DNA from: an uncultured Streptococcus sp.
Lineage (GTDB): Bacteria > Bacillota > Bacilli > Lactobacillales > Streptococcaceae
Reading direction: 5' to 3'
NCBI GenBank assembly: GCA_902461025.1
Contig: CABPWC010000003.1
Location: 1 to 41,001, forward strand
Length of the DNA: 41,001 bases
Part shown: in pieces, positions 1-8,263 of the stretch
How the letters are laid out: the number at the start of each line of letters is the position of its first letter
Position numbering within the stretch: the stretch's first letter is position 1
Translations under genes and position numbers: made by a program
Notes under the pieces: model-generated
What the model was told of the DNA's origin: nothing
The model's database searches: none
Seen by the model: only the letters and a program-made list of their open reading frames with translations

Positions 1-27
1 GTGTCTTAACCCCTTGACCAACGGACC
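1..27 (-). tRNA. tRNA-Glu, 5' part only (runs off the window)
   Basis: Read on the minus strand, the first bases give the acceptor 5' strand and D-arm of a bacterial tRNA-Glu (GGTCCGTTGGTCAAGGGGTT, then AAGACAC). The anticodon and 3' half lie outside the window, so identity rests on the 5' 27 nt. It is downstream of comX in the same direction. In pneumococci comX copies sit just upstream of tRNA-Glu and an rRNA operon, so an rRNA operon probably follows off the left edge. Confidence 0.8.
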
Positions 28-95
28 TTGAGCTTTTTCAACTCTTTCTATTATATACACTTTTTCCTACTTGTCAACTAGTTTGACTACTTTTT

Positions 96-575
96 TTATC
101 TTTTTGGCGAAAAATCTTTTAGCACTTGTCTCAGCTCTTTTAACATCGCTTTTCTTCCTTTAAATCTCTCATCAGCAATCAATCTCTCATAAAGTTCCAA
201 TTTTTCTTTTCCTAATCCTGCTTTATATCCTTTAAGTACTTCTTGTAAAGCATATGACTCATCTAACAGAAGACCTCCTTCTCCTAATCGGTGGCTAATT
301 TTTCCGACCTCTTCATATGCTTGCCGATCTAATCTTCTTTTATAACTTTCTTGTTTTCGAACTGCGTCTAAAATTCGGTTTCGGAATTTTGTTTTGAAAT
401 AGGTGTAAAATTGTTTGTCTCTTTTTTCGATGAATTCCGGGTAGTTTTCTAATAATTCGTTAAGGCAAATCATTCCCTCCTGATCCCAATCTTCTTTTTC
501 CCATAGATGTAGATAGTACTCTTTTCGACACTTATGTACAATGGCTTTTACTTCATGGTAATATTTTTCTAACAT
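96..575 (-). CDS. comX: ComX/SigX, competence-specific alternative sigma factor
   Basis: A 159-residue protein resembling pneumococcal ComX over its length. Shared stretches include KCRKEYYLHLWE, DWDQEG, FKTKFRNRILDAVRKQES and EEVGKISHR. ComX directs RNA polymerase to late competence genes (DNA uptake and recombination) through the TACGAATA cin-box. An ORF extends 11 codons further upstream, but AAGGAGG lies 6 nt before the ATG at 575, and the pneumococcal protein begins at the matching point. The fragment before it (MIYWIKKRRVM) overlaps the -10 region and is probably not translated. The gene stands between pbp2A and tRNA-Glu. Pneumococci carry two nearly identical copies, so a second copy elsewhere is likely. 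Confidence 0.93.
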   Translation of the reverse strand: MLEKYYHEVKAIVHKCRKEYYLHLWEKEDWDQEGMICLNELLENYPEFIEKRDKQFYTYFKTKFRNRILDAVRKQESYKRRLDRQAYEEVGKISHRLGEGGLLLDESYALQEVLKGYKAGLGKEKLELYERLIADERFKGRKAMLKELRQVLKDFSPKR

Positions 576-598
576 CATTACCCTCCTTTTCTTTATCC

Positions 599-666
599 AG
601 TATATCATAGCTAGGTTTTACAGAACTCTTTCTTTTTTATTTTGCTTGTTTACTTGTCTAAACTTA
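599..666 (-). promoter_or_regulatory. comX promoter with partial ComE-type box
   Basis: On the minus strand an extended -10 (TGATATACT, TATACT at 599-604) precedes comX with no good -35, as expected for an activator-dependent promoter. About 32 nt upstream is TAAGTTTAG (658-666), which matches the ComE half-site WCANTTYRG at 8 of 9 positions. A much weaker GCAAAATAA follows 12 nt later at 637-645. Half-site spacing and position fit ComE, but the second half-site is poor, so only the -10 is secure. Confidence 0.45.
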
Positions 667-721
667 TACTTGGGATATTTTAACATTTCTTTTAGATTAT
701 TTTTGAGGCTTTTCAGGATAC

Positions 722-751
722 AAAAAATGACAAGAAATGATTCTTGTCATT
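722..751 (-). terminator. Rho-independent terminator of pbp2A
   Basis: Minus-strand hairpin AATGACAAGAA / TTCTTGTCATT (11 bp, 4-nt loop) followed by a T-run, just past the pbp2A stop codon. It separates pbp2A from comX. Confidence 0.85.
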
Positions 752-757
752 CGAGAT

Positions 758-2983
758 TTATTGGAATAAATCTACGATTGTATCCCAGATTGTTTTTGCT
801 TTTTCTTTAATTTTAGCATCAGAAATTGCTCGTTCCGCTTCATCTATAAGATTTTGAGCGCGCCCTTGGATATCACTGATAGAGTCGTTTGTTTGTGTAC
901 CCCCATTATCAGTTGACTGGCTTGGAACATTTTCAGGAGCAATCCCATTTAGTTTATAGGCATTTTCAACTTTAAAGGTAGTTCCCGGCGTATAAGGAAG
1001 AATTGTTTCTGCCATACTTCTAAAAATATGAGCAGCACCATTTGATGTCGAACCTGCTAGATAATGATTTTCATCAGTAGTCGGAAAACCAAGCCAATGA
1101 CTAATGACGACATCAGGCGTGTACCCAATAACCCACTGGTCACTTGTATACACAGGGTTGAAAGCCGCTTCTGTTGTACCTGTTTTCCCCGCCATAACAT
1201 AACCATCTGGTGACGAACTTATTCCTGTACCATTTGTAAAGGTTCCAAGCATCATACTAGTCATTTTATCAGCTACGGATTTGTCTATTACGCGTTTTTG
1301 GGAATTTTTGTGAGTGGCAATTACTTGTCCACTTGCATTTTCAATGCGAGTAATAAAATGTGCTTCTGGCATCAAACCGTCGTTTGCAAATGCTGCATAA
1401 GCCTGTGCCATCTGGAGCGGATTTGTTTCTACACCACCCCCCAGAGCAACACCTAAGACACGGTCTACATTCGTCAAGTTTAGTCCGAATTTCTCGCCCG
1501 ATTCAAAAGCCTTATCAATCCCAAGCTCCTTAACTGTCGCTACTGCTGGAAGATTTAGCGATTCTGCTAAAGCTTGATACATTGGAACTTCTGGAGAAGT
1601 CTTGATTCCTGCGTAGTTATCGACCTTGTAATCACCATACTCCATAGTATGATTATCCAACTCTTTATTTAGAGCCCAACCAGCTTCGACTGCTGGGGTA
1701 TAGACAACTAAGGGCTTAATAGTTGAACCTGGACTTCTTTTTGATTGAGTTGCGTAGTTGAAATTTCGGAAGCCCGCTTTATCATCTCCTGCTACACGAC
1801 CAACAACTCCTCGAACTCCTCCTGTTTTTGGTTCTAGAGCAACACTGCCAGACTCAGCATGAGTTCCATCTTCTGCGGTTGGAAAGAGAGCTGTGTTTTC
1901 ATAAATGACTTGCATATTAGCCTGGTAATTCTGATCTAATTCCGTATATATACGATAGCCGTTGTTCACAATTTCTTCTTCAGTTAAATTATACTTTTCA
2001 ATTGCTTCATTAACAACAGCATCAAAATAGGATGGATATCGGTAGTCTGAAACTTTACCTTTATAAGCATCCTGCAGTTGAGATGCCATATCAACACCCG
2101 AAGCTTCCGCTTCTTTGTCCTTATCAATATAGCCAGCAGCGACCATGTTTTGTAAGACGGTGTCTCTACGGTTAGTAGAATCTTCAATAGAATTCAAAGG
2201 GTTGTATAATTCCGGTCCTTTCAGCATTCCTGCTAAAGTCGCAGCTTCATCAAGCGTCAGTTGAGAAGCTGAAACCCCAAAGTATTTTTTACTTGCATCT
2301 TCAACACCCCAAACCCCATTTCCGAAATAGGCATTGTTCAAGTACATGGTTAGGATTTCCTTCTTGCTATATTTTTTGGTTAATTCTAGAGCTAAGAAGA
2401 ATTCTTTGGCTTTTCTTTGAACAGTCTGATCTTGAGAAAGATAGGCATTCTTTGCCAACTGCTGAGTAATCGTAGAACCACCACCCGAGCGACCTGCTGT
2501 AAGAATGGCCAGGAAAAAGCGTCCATAGTTAATTCCACTATTTTTATAGAAACTTCTATCTTCTGTCGCAATAACAGCATTCTGCAAATCTTCACTAATA
2601 TCCGAAAGTTCGACATAGGTGCCTTTTTGACCTGACAGGGCGCCTGCTTCTTTTTCTTCTCTGTCAAAAATCAGAGTACGTGTTTTTAAAGCATTTTGTA
2701 AGTCTGTAACATTCGTCGATTTTGCTAGCGCAAATAGATAGACCCCAACAAAAAGGCTGGCACTTAGTCCTATAATCAGAAAGATTTTTGTCAAATGATA
2801 ACGGCGCCAGAATTTTCGAATAGGACCAACTGCCCCAGATTTCTTTCGCCCTGCTCTTGAACGTCGTAAGTTGCTCGACACATTTTCTTCTTGTTCGACT
2901 TCATTCATTTCTGTTTCTTCAATTTCGGATTCTTCCTTTTTAAATAAAGAAAGAAATTTTTCAAATAAGGTATCTAATTTCAT
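758..2983 (-). CDS. pbp2A: Penicillin-binding protein 2a, bifunctional class A PBP
   Basis: A 741-residue class A PBP that polymerises and cross-links peptidoglycan at the outer face of the membrane. Order of parts: acidic cytoplasmic tail (about 1-50), basic patch, transmembrane anchor (about 66-87), GT51 transglycosylase with catalytic Glu in ATEDRSF (E141) and GGGSTITQQLAKN (about 167-179), then a transpeptidase with SxxK (S420-TIK), SxN (S475-LN) and KTG (600-602). All three penicillin-binding motifs are intact. The closest remembered match is pneumococcal PBP2a, including the start MKLD. The ATG has no Shine-Dalgarno at a usual distance; a TAAAAT -10 lies 6 nt upstream. Divergent from the RluA gene. 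Confidence 0.97.
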   Translation of the reverse strand: MKLDTLFEKFLSLFKKEESEIEETEMNEVEQEENVSSNLRRSRAGRKKSGAVGPIRKFWRRYHLTKIFLIIGLSASLFVGVYLFALAKSTNVTDLQNALKTRTLIFDREEKEAGALSGQKGTYVELSDISEDLQNAVIATEDRSFYKNSGINYGRFFLAILTAGRSGGGSTITQQLAKNAYLSQDQTVQRKAKEFFLALELTKKYSKKEILTMYLNNAYFGNGVWGVEDASKKYFGVSASQLTLDEAATLAGMLKGPELYNPLNSIEDSTNRRDTVLQNMVAAGYIDKDKEAEASGVDMASQLQDAYKGKVSDYRYPSYFDAVVNEAIEKYNLTEEEIVNNGYRIYTELDQNYQANMQVIYENTALFPTAEDGTHAESGSVALEPKTGGVRGVVGRVAGDDKAGFRNFNYATQSKRSPGSTIKPLVVYTPAVEAGWALNKELDNHTMEYGDYKVDNYAGIKTSPEVPMYQALAESLNLPAVATVKELGIDKAFESGEKFGLNLTNVDRVLGVALGGGVETNPLQMAQAYAAFANDGLMPEAHFITRIENASGQVIATHKNSQKRVIDKSVADKMTSMMLGTFTNGTGISSSPDGYVMAGKTGTTEAAFNPVYTSDQWVIGYTPDVVISHWLGFPTTDENHYLAGSTSNGAAHIFRSMAETILPYTPGTTFKVENAYKLNGIAPENVPSQSTDNGGTQTNDSISDIQGRAQNLIDEAERAISDAKIKEKAKTIWDTIVDLFQ

Positions 2984-2989
2984 GCGTAT

Positions 2990-3018
2990 ATTTTATCATC
3001 TTCCCCATAGGAAGACAA
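2990..3018 (-). promoter_or_regulatory. pbp2A promoter, possibly leaderless
   Basis: Minus strand: -35 TTGTCT (3013-3018), 17-bp spacer, -10 TAAAAT (2990-2995). The expected start point falls on or next to the A of the pbp2A ATG (2983). This would leave no 5' UTR. Confidence 0.6.
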
Positions 3019-3056
3019 GAATTTTGCTAGTTCCCCTGTCCAAATAAACTGATTTT

Positions 3057-3065
3057 TGTTACAAT
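3057..3065 (+). promoter_or_regulatory. Extended -10 promoter of the RluA-family gene, possibly leaderless
   Basis: Plus strand TGTTACAAT is an extended -10 (TACAAT at 3060-3065). Transcription would begin about 3072, which is the A of the ATG. No Shine-Dalgarno is present and no well-spaced -35 was seen. Confidence 0.6.
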
Positions 3066-3071
3066 ATCAGT

Positions 3072-3950
3072 ATGAAATTTACCTTTACTATCCCTGAGTC
3101 TCTACCTGAAATGACAGTTAAACTTTTTCTGGAGGAACAGCTGTTAATCCCTCGAAAAATAAGGCACTTTTTGAGAACCAAGAAACACATCCTCATTAAT
3201 CAAGAAGAGGTGCATTGGCATCAAACGATCAAGTCTGGGGATGAATGTCAATTGATTTTCGATGAGGAAGATTATCCTACAAAAGAAATTGCTTTGGGCA
3301 ACCCCAAACTTGTAAATGAAATCTATCAAGACCAACATTTAATTATCGTAAATAAACCCGAGGGCATGAAAACACATGGGAATCAGCCCGATGAGATTGC
3401 TCTTCTTAATCATGTCAGCGCCTATGTTGGTCAAACTTGCTATGTTGTCCATAGACTAGATATGGAAACAAGTGGTCTCGTATTGTTTGCTAAGAATCCA
3501 TTCATTCTTCCTATCCTTAATCGCTTATTAGAAAAGAAAGAGATTTCCCGAGAATACTGGGCTCTAGTTGACGGAAAAATAGAGGCTAAAGAGCTTGTCT
3601 TCCGAGATAAAATTGGTCGCAATCGTCACGACCGTAGGAAACGGGTAGTGGATCAAAAAAATGGCCAATACGCTGAAACCCAAGTAACTCGTTTGAAACA
3701 ATTTGCAACGAACAAAACTAGTCTTATTCGTTGCAAATTAAAAACGGGACGAACCCATCAGATCCGAGTTCACCTATCTCACCACGGACATCCAATTCTT
3801 GGAGACCCTCTCTACAACTCACATTCAAAAGTTAGCAGACTGATGCTGCACGCATTTAAACTATCCTTTATCCACCCTCTAACTTTAAACAAATTAAGCT
3901 TTACTGCACTTTCAGATACATTTGAAAGAGAATTAAAACAAAATGGATGA
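3072..3950 (+). CDS. RluA/RluD-family RNA pseudouridine synthase
   Basis: A 292-residue RluA-family enzyme that would isomerise uridine to pseudouridine in rRNA or tRNA. The catalytic-Asp motif is HRLDMETSGLVLFAKN (D at about residue 127). Later motifs GRTHQIRVHLSHHGHPILGDPLY are typical of the family. The N-terminal ~70 residues look like an S4-type RNA-binding segment (FLRTKKHILINQEEVHW). The target base cannot be told from sequence, so no symbol is given. It is the only plus-strand gene in the window, divergent from pbp2A, with its own terminator. No ribosome-binding site precedes the ATG. Confidence 0.93.
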   Translation: MKFTFTIPESLPEMTVKLFLEEQLLIPRKIRHFLRTKKHILINQEEVHWHQTIKSGDECQLIFDEEDYPTKEIALGNPKLVNEIYQDQHLIIVNKPEGMKTHGNQPDEIALLNHVSAYVGQTCYVVHRLDMETSGLVLFAKNPFILPILNRLLEKKEISREYWALVDGKIEAKELVFRDKIGRNRHDRRKRVVDQKNGQYAETQVTRLKQFATNKTSLIRCKLKTGRTHQIRVHLSHHGHPILGDPLYNSHSKVSRLMLHAFKLSFIHPLTLNKLSFTALSDTFERELKQNG

Positions 3951-3968
3951 TAAAATCATCCATTTTTC
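3941..3968 (+). terminator. Terminator of the RluA-family gene
   Basis: Hairpin AAATGGATGAT / ATCATCCATTT with a 3-nt loop, followed by TTC-T residues. It overlaps the stop codon of the plus-strand gene. Confidence 0.8.
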
Positions 3969-3980
3969 TTCACTAATACT

Positions 3981-4011
3981 AAAAAAGCAAGACCAATAGG
4001 TCTTGCTTTTT
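3981..4011. terminator. Bidirectional terminator between the RluA gene and gap
   Basis: Perfect 10-bp stem AAGCAAGACC / GGTCTTGCTT with an AATA loop. A-run on one side and T-run on the other let it end gap transcripts (minus) and back up the RluA terminator (plus). Confidence 0.88.
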
Positions 4012-4022
4012 CGACTCAGAAA

Positions 4023-5033
4023 TTATTTAGCAATTTTTGCGAAGTATTCAAGAGTACGAACAAGTTGTGCAGTATAAGACATTTCGTTGTCATACCATGA
4101 AACAACTTTAACCAATTGTTTACCGTCAACGTCAAGAACTTTAGTTTGAGTTGCGTCAAACAATGATCCGTAAGACATACCTACAACGTCTGAAGAAACG
4201 ATTGGATCTTCAGTGTAACCGTATGATTCGTTAGCTACTGCTTTCATAGCTGCATTTACTTCATCAACAGTAACGTTCTTTTCGAGAACAACTACCAATT
4301 CAGTAACTGATCCAGTTGGAGTAGGAACGCGTTGTGCAGCTCCGTCCAATTTACCGTTCAATTCAGGAATAACCAAACCGATTGCTTTAGCAGCACCAGT
4401 TGAGTTAGGAACGATGTTTGCAGCACCAGCACGAGCACGACGAAGGTCACCTTTACGGTGTGGACCGTCAAGGATCATTTGGTCACCAGTGTAAGCGTGG
4501 ATAGTAGTCATCAATCCTTCTACAACACCAAAGTTATCTTGAAGAGCTTTAGCCATTGGAGCCAAGCAGTTTGTAGTACATGAAGCACCTGAGATAACTG
4601 TTTCAGTACCATCAAGAATATCGTGGTTAGTGTTAAATACGACTGTTTTAACATCTGATCCACCAGGAGCAGTGATAACAACTTTCTTAGCACCACCAGC
4701 ATGCAAGTGTTTTTCAGCAGCTGCTTTAGTAGCAAAGAAACCAGTTGCTTCAAGAACGATTTCTACACCGTCGTTAGCCCAGTCGATTTGTTCTGGATCA
4801 CGTTCAGCAGAAACTTTAACGAATTTACCGTTAACTTCGAATCCACCTTCTTTAACTTCCACAGTACCGTCGAAACGACCTTGAGTTGTGTCATATTTCA
4901 ACAAGTGTGCAAGCATAACTGGATCTGTAAGGTCGTTGATGCGAGTAACTTCAACACCTTCTACGTTTTGGATACGACGGAAAGCAAGACGACCGATACG
5001 ACCGAAACCGTTAATACCAACTTTAACTACCAT
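4023..5033 (-). CDS. gapA: Glyceraldehyde-3-phosphate dehydrogenase (NAD-dependent, glycolytic)
   Basis: A 336-residue GAPDH that oxidises and phosphorylates glyceraldehyde-3-phosphate to 1,3-bisphosphoglycerate in glycolysis. Visible are the Rossmann motif INGFGRIGR (about 7-15) and the catalytic segment SGASCTTNCLAP with Cys152. The C-terminal SWYDNEMSYTAQ is standard. Start at MVVKVG was chosen because AAGGAGG precedes it; the open frame runs 24 codons further but has no matching family sequence. It is monocistronic, with its own consensus promoter and terminator. Streptococcal GAPDH is also found on the cell surface, which the sequence does not show. Confidence 0.98.
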   Translation of the reverse strand: MVVKVGINGFGRIGRLAFRRIQNVEGVEVTRINDLTDPVMLAHLLKYDTTQGRFDGTVEVKEGGFEVNGKFVKVSAERDPEQIDWANDGVEIVLEATGFFATKAAAEKHLHAGGAKKVVITAPGGSDVKTVVFNTNHDILDGTETVISGASCTTNCLAPMAKALQDNFGVVEGLMTTIHAYTGDQMILDGPHRKGDLRRARAGAANIVPNSTGAAKAIGLVIPELNGKLDGAAQRVPTPTGSVTELVVVLEKNVTVDEVNAAMKAVANESYGYTEDPIVSSDVVGMSYGSLFDATQTKVLDVDGKQLVKVVSWYDNEMSYTAQLVRTLEYFAKIAK

Positions 5034-5119
5034 TAGTGATTTCCTCCTTATGAAAATCATGAAAATTTTATTGTGAAAAGAGTAACTTGAATCACTACAA
5101 ATCACCTTTCAACAAACCT

Positions 5120-5148
5120 ATTATATAACTATTTTAGTTTTATTGCAA
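5120..5148 (-). promoter_or_regulatory. gap promoter
   Basis: Minus strand: -35 TTGCAA (5143-5148), 17-bp spacer, -10 TATAAT (5120-5125). This is close to the sigma-A consensus and fits a highly expressed gene. The leader is about 80 nt. The rest of the adhE-gap spacer up to the adhE terminator shows no gene. Confidence 0.88.
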
Positions 5149-5275
5149 GTGCGGGCGTTGATTTTCACTTTAGTTTTATACTTTTCAATTCCTCTTATTT
5201 TACTAAGACACCTTAGTAAAAGCCTTCACTCTATCCACATCATGATTCCTTATAAAATTTTGGTTCCATGAAAAA

Positions 5276-5306
5276 TCAAAAAAGAGACAGGATAACTCCT
5301 GCCTCT
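5276..5306 (-). terminator. adhE terminator
   Basis: Minus strand stem AGAGGCAGG / CCTGTCTCT (9 bp with one G-U), 6-nt loop, then TTTTTT. It lies 14 nt past the adhE stop. Confidence 0.85.
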
Positions 5307-5320
5307 AGGCTGATAATCTA

Positions 5321-7972
5321 TTATTTTCGACGTCCTGGACGTTCTGCATAACCATAGTAAGCATCTGCCATGATTTCTTCCATGTCAGCTACCATTGGCA
5401 AGCGTGGGTTCGCAGGTGAACATTGGTCTTCATATGCGAGCAAGGCAATTTCATGCAAGCTGTCTTTCCAAGCTTTTTCATCAATTCCTTGATCCTTGAA
5501 GTTCATCTTGATACCTACTGCAACACCAAGGTCGTAAACAGCTTTAGCGTATGCTTCAACTGCTTCTTCTGGAGTTGAGTGAGGCAAGCCAAGCATTTTC
5601 GCGATATCTTGGAATTTCTCATCAGCTTTCCAGTAGTTGTATTTAGGCCATGTAGTAGTCTTAGATGGACGAGTTCCATTGTAACGGATTACGTATGGAA
5701 GCAAGATTGCATTTGTACGTCCGTGAACAGTGTGGTGAACCGCGCCAATCTTATGGGCCATTGAGTGACTCATCCCAAGGAAGGCATTGGCGAAGGCCAT
5801 ACCAGCCATTGTAGAAGCATTATGCATTTTTTCGCGAGCTTCTGGATCAGCTGTCTTAACTGATTTTTCTAACCATTCGAAGACAAGCTTGATTGTTTGA
5901 AGAGCGATACCATCTGTATAATCATTAGCAAAGTTTGAAGTGTAAGCTTCGGTAGCGTGAGTCAACACGTCCATACCTGTATCGGCAGCGATGAAGTCAG
6001 GAACTGACTCAACCAAAGCAGGGTCAACAATCGCAATAGTTGGTGTCAATGAGTAGTCAGCCAATGGATATTTACGGTTGTTTTTCTTATCAGAGATAAC
6101 GGCAAATGGTGTTACTTCTGAACCTGTACCTGAAGTTGTTGGAATACCGATGTATTTCGCTTTCTTGCCAAGCGATGGGAAGCGGAAGGCACGTTTACGA
6201 ATATCCATGAATTTTTGAACCAAGTCACGGAAGTCGATTTGTGGTTGTTCGTAGAAGAGCCACATTACTTTAGCCGCATCCATTGGAGAACCACCACCAA
6301 GTGCGATAATTGTGTCTGGTTCAAATTTTCGCATCACTTCAGTTCCACGTTCTACAGTTGTGATATCTGGATCTGGTTCAACATCTGAGAAGACTTGGAC
6401 AGTTACACGGTTGCTACGTTTGTTCAATTGGTCGATAATGCGTTGAACAAAACCAAGTTTTTCGATAGATTTGTCTGTAACAATCATTACGCGTTCAATA
6501 TCTTCACATGTTTGAAGGTATTGGATAGAATTGCGTTCGAAGTAAATTTTTGAAGGAACTTTAAACCATTGCATATTATTTCTACGTTTCCCTACTTTCT
6601 TGATGTTTAGAAGGTTAATTGCACTCACGTTATCACCGACTGAGTTGTGTCCATAAGAACCACATCCAAGTGTCAATGATGGAATGAAGGCATTGTATAC
6701 GTCACCGATACCACCGAAAGTAGATGGAGAGTTCCAGATAATACGCATTGCTTTGATTTCTGTACCAAAACGTTTAGCAAGTTCTTCGTCTTTTGTATGG
6801 ATAGCTGCTGAGTGACCAAGTCCATTGAACTCAACCATTTGACGAGCTTTTTTAAGACCATCTTCAGTATCTTCAGCTTTAAGAACTGCAATAACTGGTG
6901 ATAATTTTTCACGAGTTAATGGTTCTTTTGGTCCTACTTCTGCACATTCTGCTGCCAAGATATTTGTTCCTTCTGGAACAGAGAATCCAGCTTGTTCAGC
7001 AATCCATGCAGCTGGCTTACCAACGATGTTTGCGTTTAGTTTAGCACCAGCACAGTTTTTGCTGTTAGCTTTCACACCGAAACAGAATTCTTCAAGAAGA
7101 GCTTTTTCTTTCTTGTTTACAAAGTAAGTGTGATATGACTTGAATTCTTCTACAAATTCATCATAAACTTCTTTATCAATGATAACTGCTTGTTCTGACG
7201 CACAGACCATACCATTATCAAATGATTTAGACATAACGATATCATGAGCAGCTTGACGGAGGTCAGCAGATTTTTCTACATAAGCAGGAACATTCCCGGC
7301 ACCTACCCCAAGTGCTGGCTTACCGCATGAGTAAGCAGCTTTAACCATGGCATTACCACCAGTTGCGAGGATAGTCGCAACGCCTTCGTGGTTCATAAGT
7401 GCTCCAGTTGCTTCCATTGATGGTTCTGTAATCCATTGAACACAGTTTTCAGGAGCACCAGCTGCGATTGCTGCATCACGAACGATTTGTGCTGCGTGAG
7501 CTGATGATTCTTGAGCTGATGGGTGGAAAGCGAAAACGATTGGATTACGCGTTTTCAAAGCAATCAATGATTTGAAAATAGCTGTTGAAGTTGGGTTTGT
7601 TGTTGGAGTGACACCGCAGATTACACCTACAGGTTCTGCAATTTTAGTCAGACCTGTAATTGGGTCCTCTTCAATAACTCCAACTGTTTTAACGCCACGC
7701 ATATTGTTTACTACGTGTTCACAGGCAAAAAGGTTTTTTGTTGCCTTGTCTTCGAATACACCACGCCCAGTTTCTTCAACTGCATGTTGTGCAAGAATTC
7801 CGTGTGCATCAAGAGCAGCAACAGATGCTTTTGCTACGATGTAGTCAACTTGCTCTTGGTTCAACTTGCGCATTTCGTCAAGTGCAACCAAAGCTTTTTG
7901 TACTAATCCATCTACATGCTTTTCAGCAGCGAGTTGTTTTTGCTCAGGTGTCAAAGTTTTTTTATCAGCCAT
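5321..7972 (-). CDS. adhE: Bifunctional acetaldehyde-CoA/alcohol dehydrogenase AdhE
   Basis: An 883-residue fusion of a CoA-acylating aldehyde dehydrogenase and an iron-dependent alcohol dehydrogenase. It reduces acetyl-CoA to ethanol and regenerates two NAD+ in mixed-acid fermentation. The N-terminal half has GVGAGNVPAYV and the catalytic Cys in FDNGMVCASEQAV. The linker is followed by ADH motifs ALGGGSPMDAAKVMW, PTTSGTGSEVTPFAV and metal-binding DTGMDVLTHATEAY and GMSHSMAHKIGAVHHTVHGR. Both halves look intact. Start at MADKKTL is preferred over an in-frame ATG 4 codons upstream, because that ATG overlaps the GGAGG serving the internal start. AdhE usually forms spirosomes. Single-gene unit with a Rex-like operator upstream. 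Confidence 0.97.
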   Translation of the reverse strand: MADKKTLTPEQKQLAAEKHVDGLVQKALVALDEMRKLNQEQVDYIVAKASVAALDAHGILAQHAVEETGRGVFEDKATKNLFACEHVVNNMRGVKTVGVIEEDPITGLTKIAEPVGVICGVTPTTNPTSTAIFKSLIALKTRNPIVFAFHPSAQESSAHAAQIVRDAAIAAGAPENCVQWITEPSMEATGALMNHEGVATILATGGNAMVKAAYSCGKPALGVGAGNVPAYVEKSADLRQAAHDIVMSKSFDNGMVCASEQAVIIDKEVYDEFVEEFKSYHTYFVNKKEKALLEEFCFGVKANSKNCAGAKLNANIVGKPAAWIAEQAGFSVPEGTNILAAECAEVGPKEPLTREKLSPVIAVLKAEDTEDGLKKARQMVEFNGLGHSAAIHTKDEELAKRFGTEIKAMRIIWNSPSTFGGIGDVYNAFIPSLTLGCGSYGHNSVGDNVSAINLLNIKKVGKRRNNMQWFKVPSKIYFERNSIQYLQTCEDIERVMIVTDKSIEKLGFVQRIIDQLNKRSNRVTVQVFSDVEPDPDITTVERGTEVMRKFEPDTIIALGGGSPMDAAKVMWLFYEQPQIDFRDLVQKFMDIRKRAFRFPSLGKKAKYIGIPTTSGTGSEVTPFAVISDKKNNRKYPLADYSLTPTIAIVDPALVESVPDFIAADTGMDVLTHATEAYTSNFANDYTDGIALQTIKLVFEWLEKSVKTADPEAREKMHNASTMAGMAFANAFLGMSHSMAHKIGAVHHTVHGRTNAILLPYVIRYNGTRPSKTTTWPKYNYWKADEKFQDIAKMLGLPHSTPEEAVEAYAKAVYDLGVAVGIKMNFKDQGIDEKAWKDSLHEIALLAYEDQCSPANPRLPMVADMEEIMADAYYGYAERPGRRK

Positions 7973-8004
7973 ATTTTCCTCCATAGCCTTAAAGGTTTAA
8001 ACCT

Positions 8005-8022
8005 TTGTTAAATTTTTCACAA
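8005..8022 (-). promoter_or_regulatory. Rex operator candidate at the adhE start site
   Basis: The minus strand reads TTGTGAAAAATTTAACAA, which matches the Rex consensus TTGTGA-N6-TCACAA at 11 of 12 fixed positions. It lies immediately downstream of the -10, over the predicted start point, where a repressor would block initiation. Rex senses NADH/NAD+ and adhE is a classic target. Confidence 0.75.
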
Positions 8023-8026
8023 GTAT

Positions 8027-8055
8027 ATTATAACTCTTTTTTTTTACTTTGTAAA
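8027..8055 (-). promoter_or_regulatory. adhE promoter
   Basis: Minus strand: -35 TTTACA (8050-8055), 17-bp spacer, -10 TATAAT (8027-8032). The leader is about 45 nt. Confidence 0.88.
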
Positions 8056-8140
8056 CAGTTTCATAGATATTTCACAAAGAATTTTCATATTTTTGTGATT
8101 TTTTTCTCAAATTCGCGTTATAATGCATTCTTTCCCCGAG

Positions 8141-8181
8141 GTTTGTGAAAATCTTATTATATTTTTTTTTTTTTCACAAAC
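8141..8181. repeat. Inverted repeat upstream of adhE, Rex half-site-like arms
   Basis: Perfect 11-bp inverted repeat GTTTGTGAAAA (8141-8151) / TTTTCACAAAC (8171-8181) around a T-rich 19-nt centre. Each arm holds TTGTGA/TCACAA, the Rex half-site, but the spacing is far beyond a single operator. A further TTCACAAA and TTTGTGA lie at 8071-8098. The spacer 7973-8262 contains no gene. Confidence 0.6.
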
Positions 8182-8240
8182 TTGTTTTTAGTTTATTTTT
8201 CCACTCTTAAATCAAGGAAGCGTTTTCTTTATTTCTTGAG

Positions 8241-8263
8241 AAAAGACCTCCTTGTTAGGAGGT
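8241..8263 (-). terminator. Terminator after the MORN gene
   Basis: Minus strand stem AACCTCC / GGAGGTC with a short loop followed by TTTTCTC, overlapping the stop codon region. Confidence 0.6.

Noticed and set aside
4630..5076. Several plus-strand ORFs opposite gap
   Set aside because: Shadows of a strongly codon-biased gene; no RBS or promoter.
6673..6912. 79-codon minus-strand ORF within adhE in another frame
   Set aside because: Shadow frame of adhE. Checked as a possible frameshift, but the main adhE frame is continuous and both domains are complete.
8141..8181. The adhE-upstream inverted repeat as a plain terminator of the MORN gene
   Set aside because: It lies beyond a closer terminator-like hairpin at 8241-8263, and on the minus strand no T-run follows the second arm; Rex-like arms fit better, though not proven.
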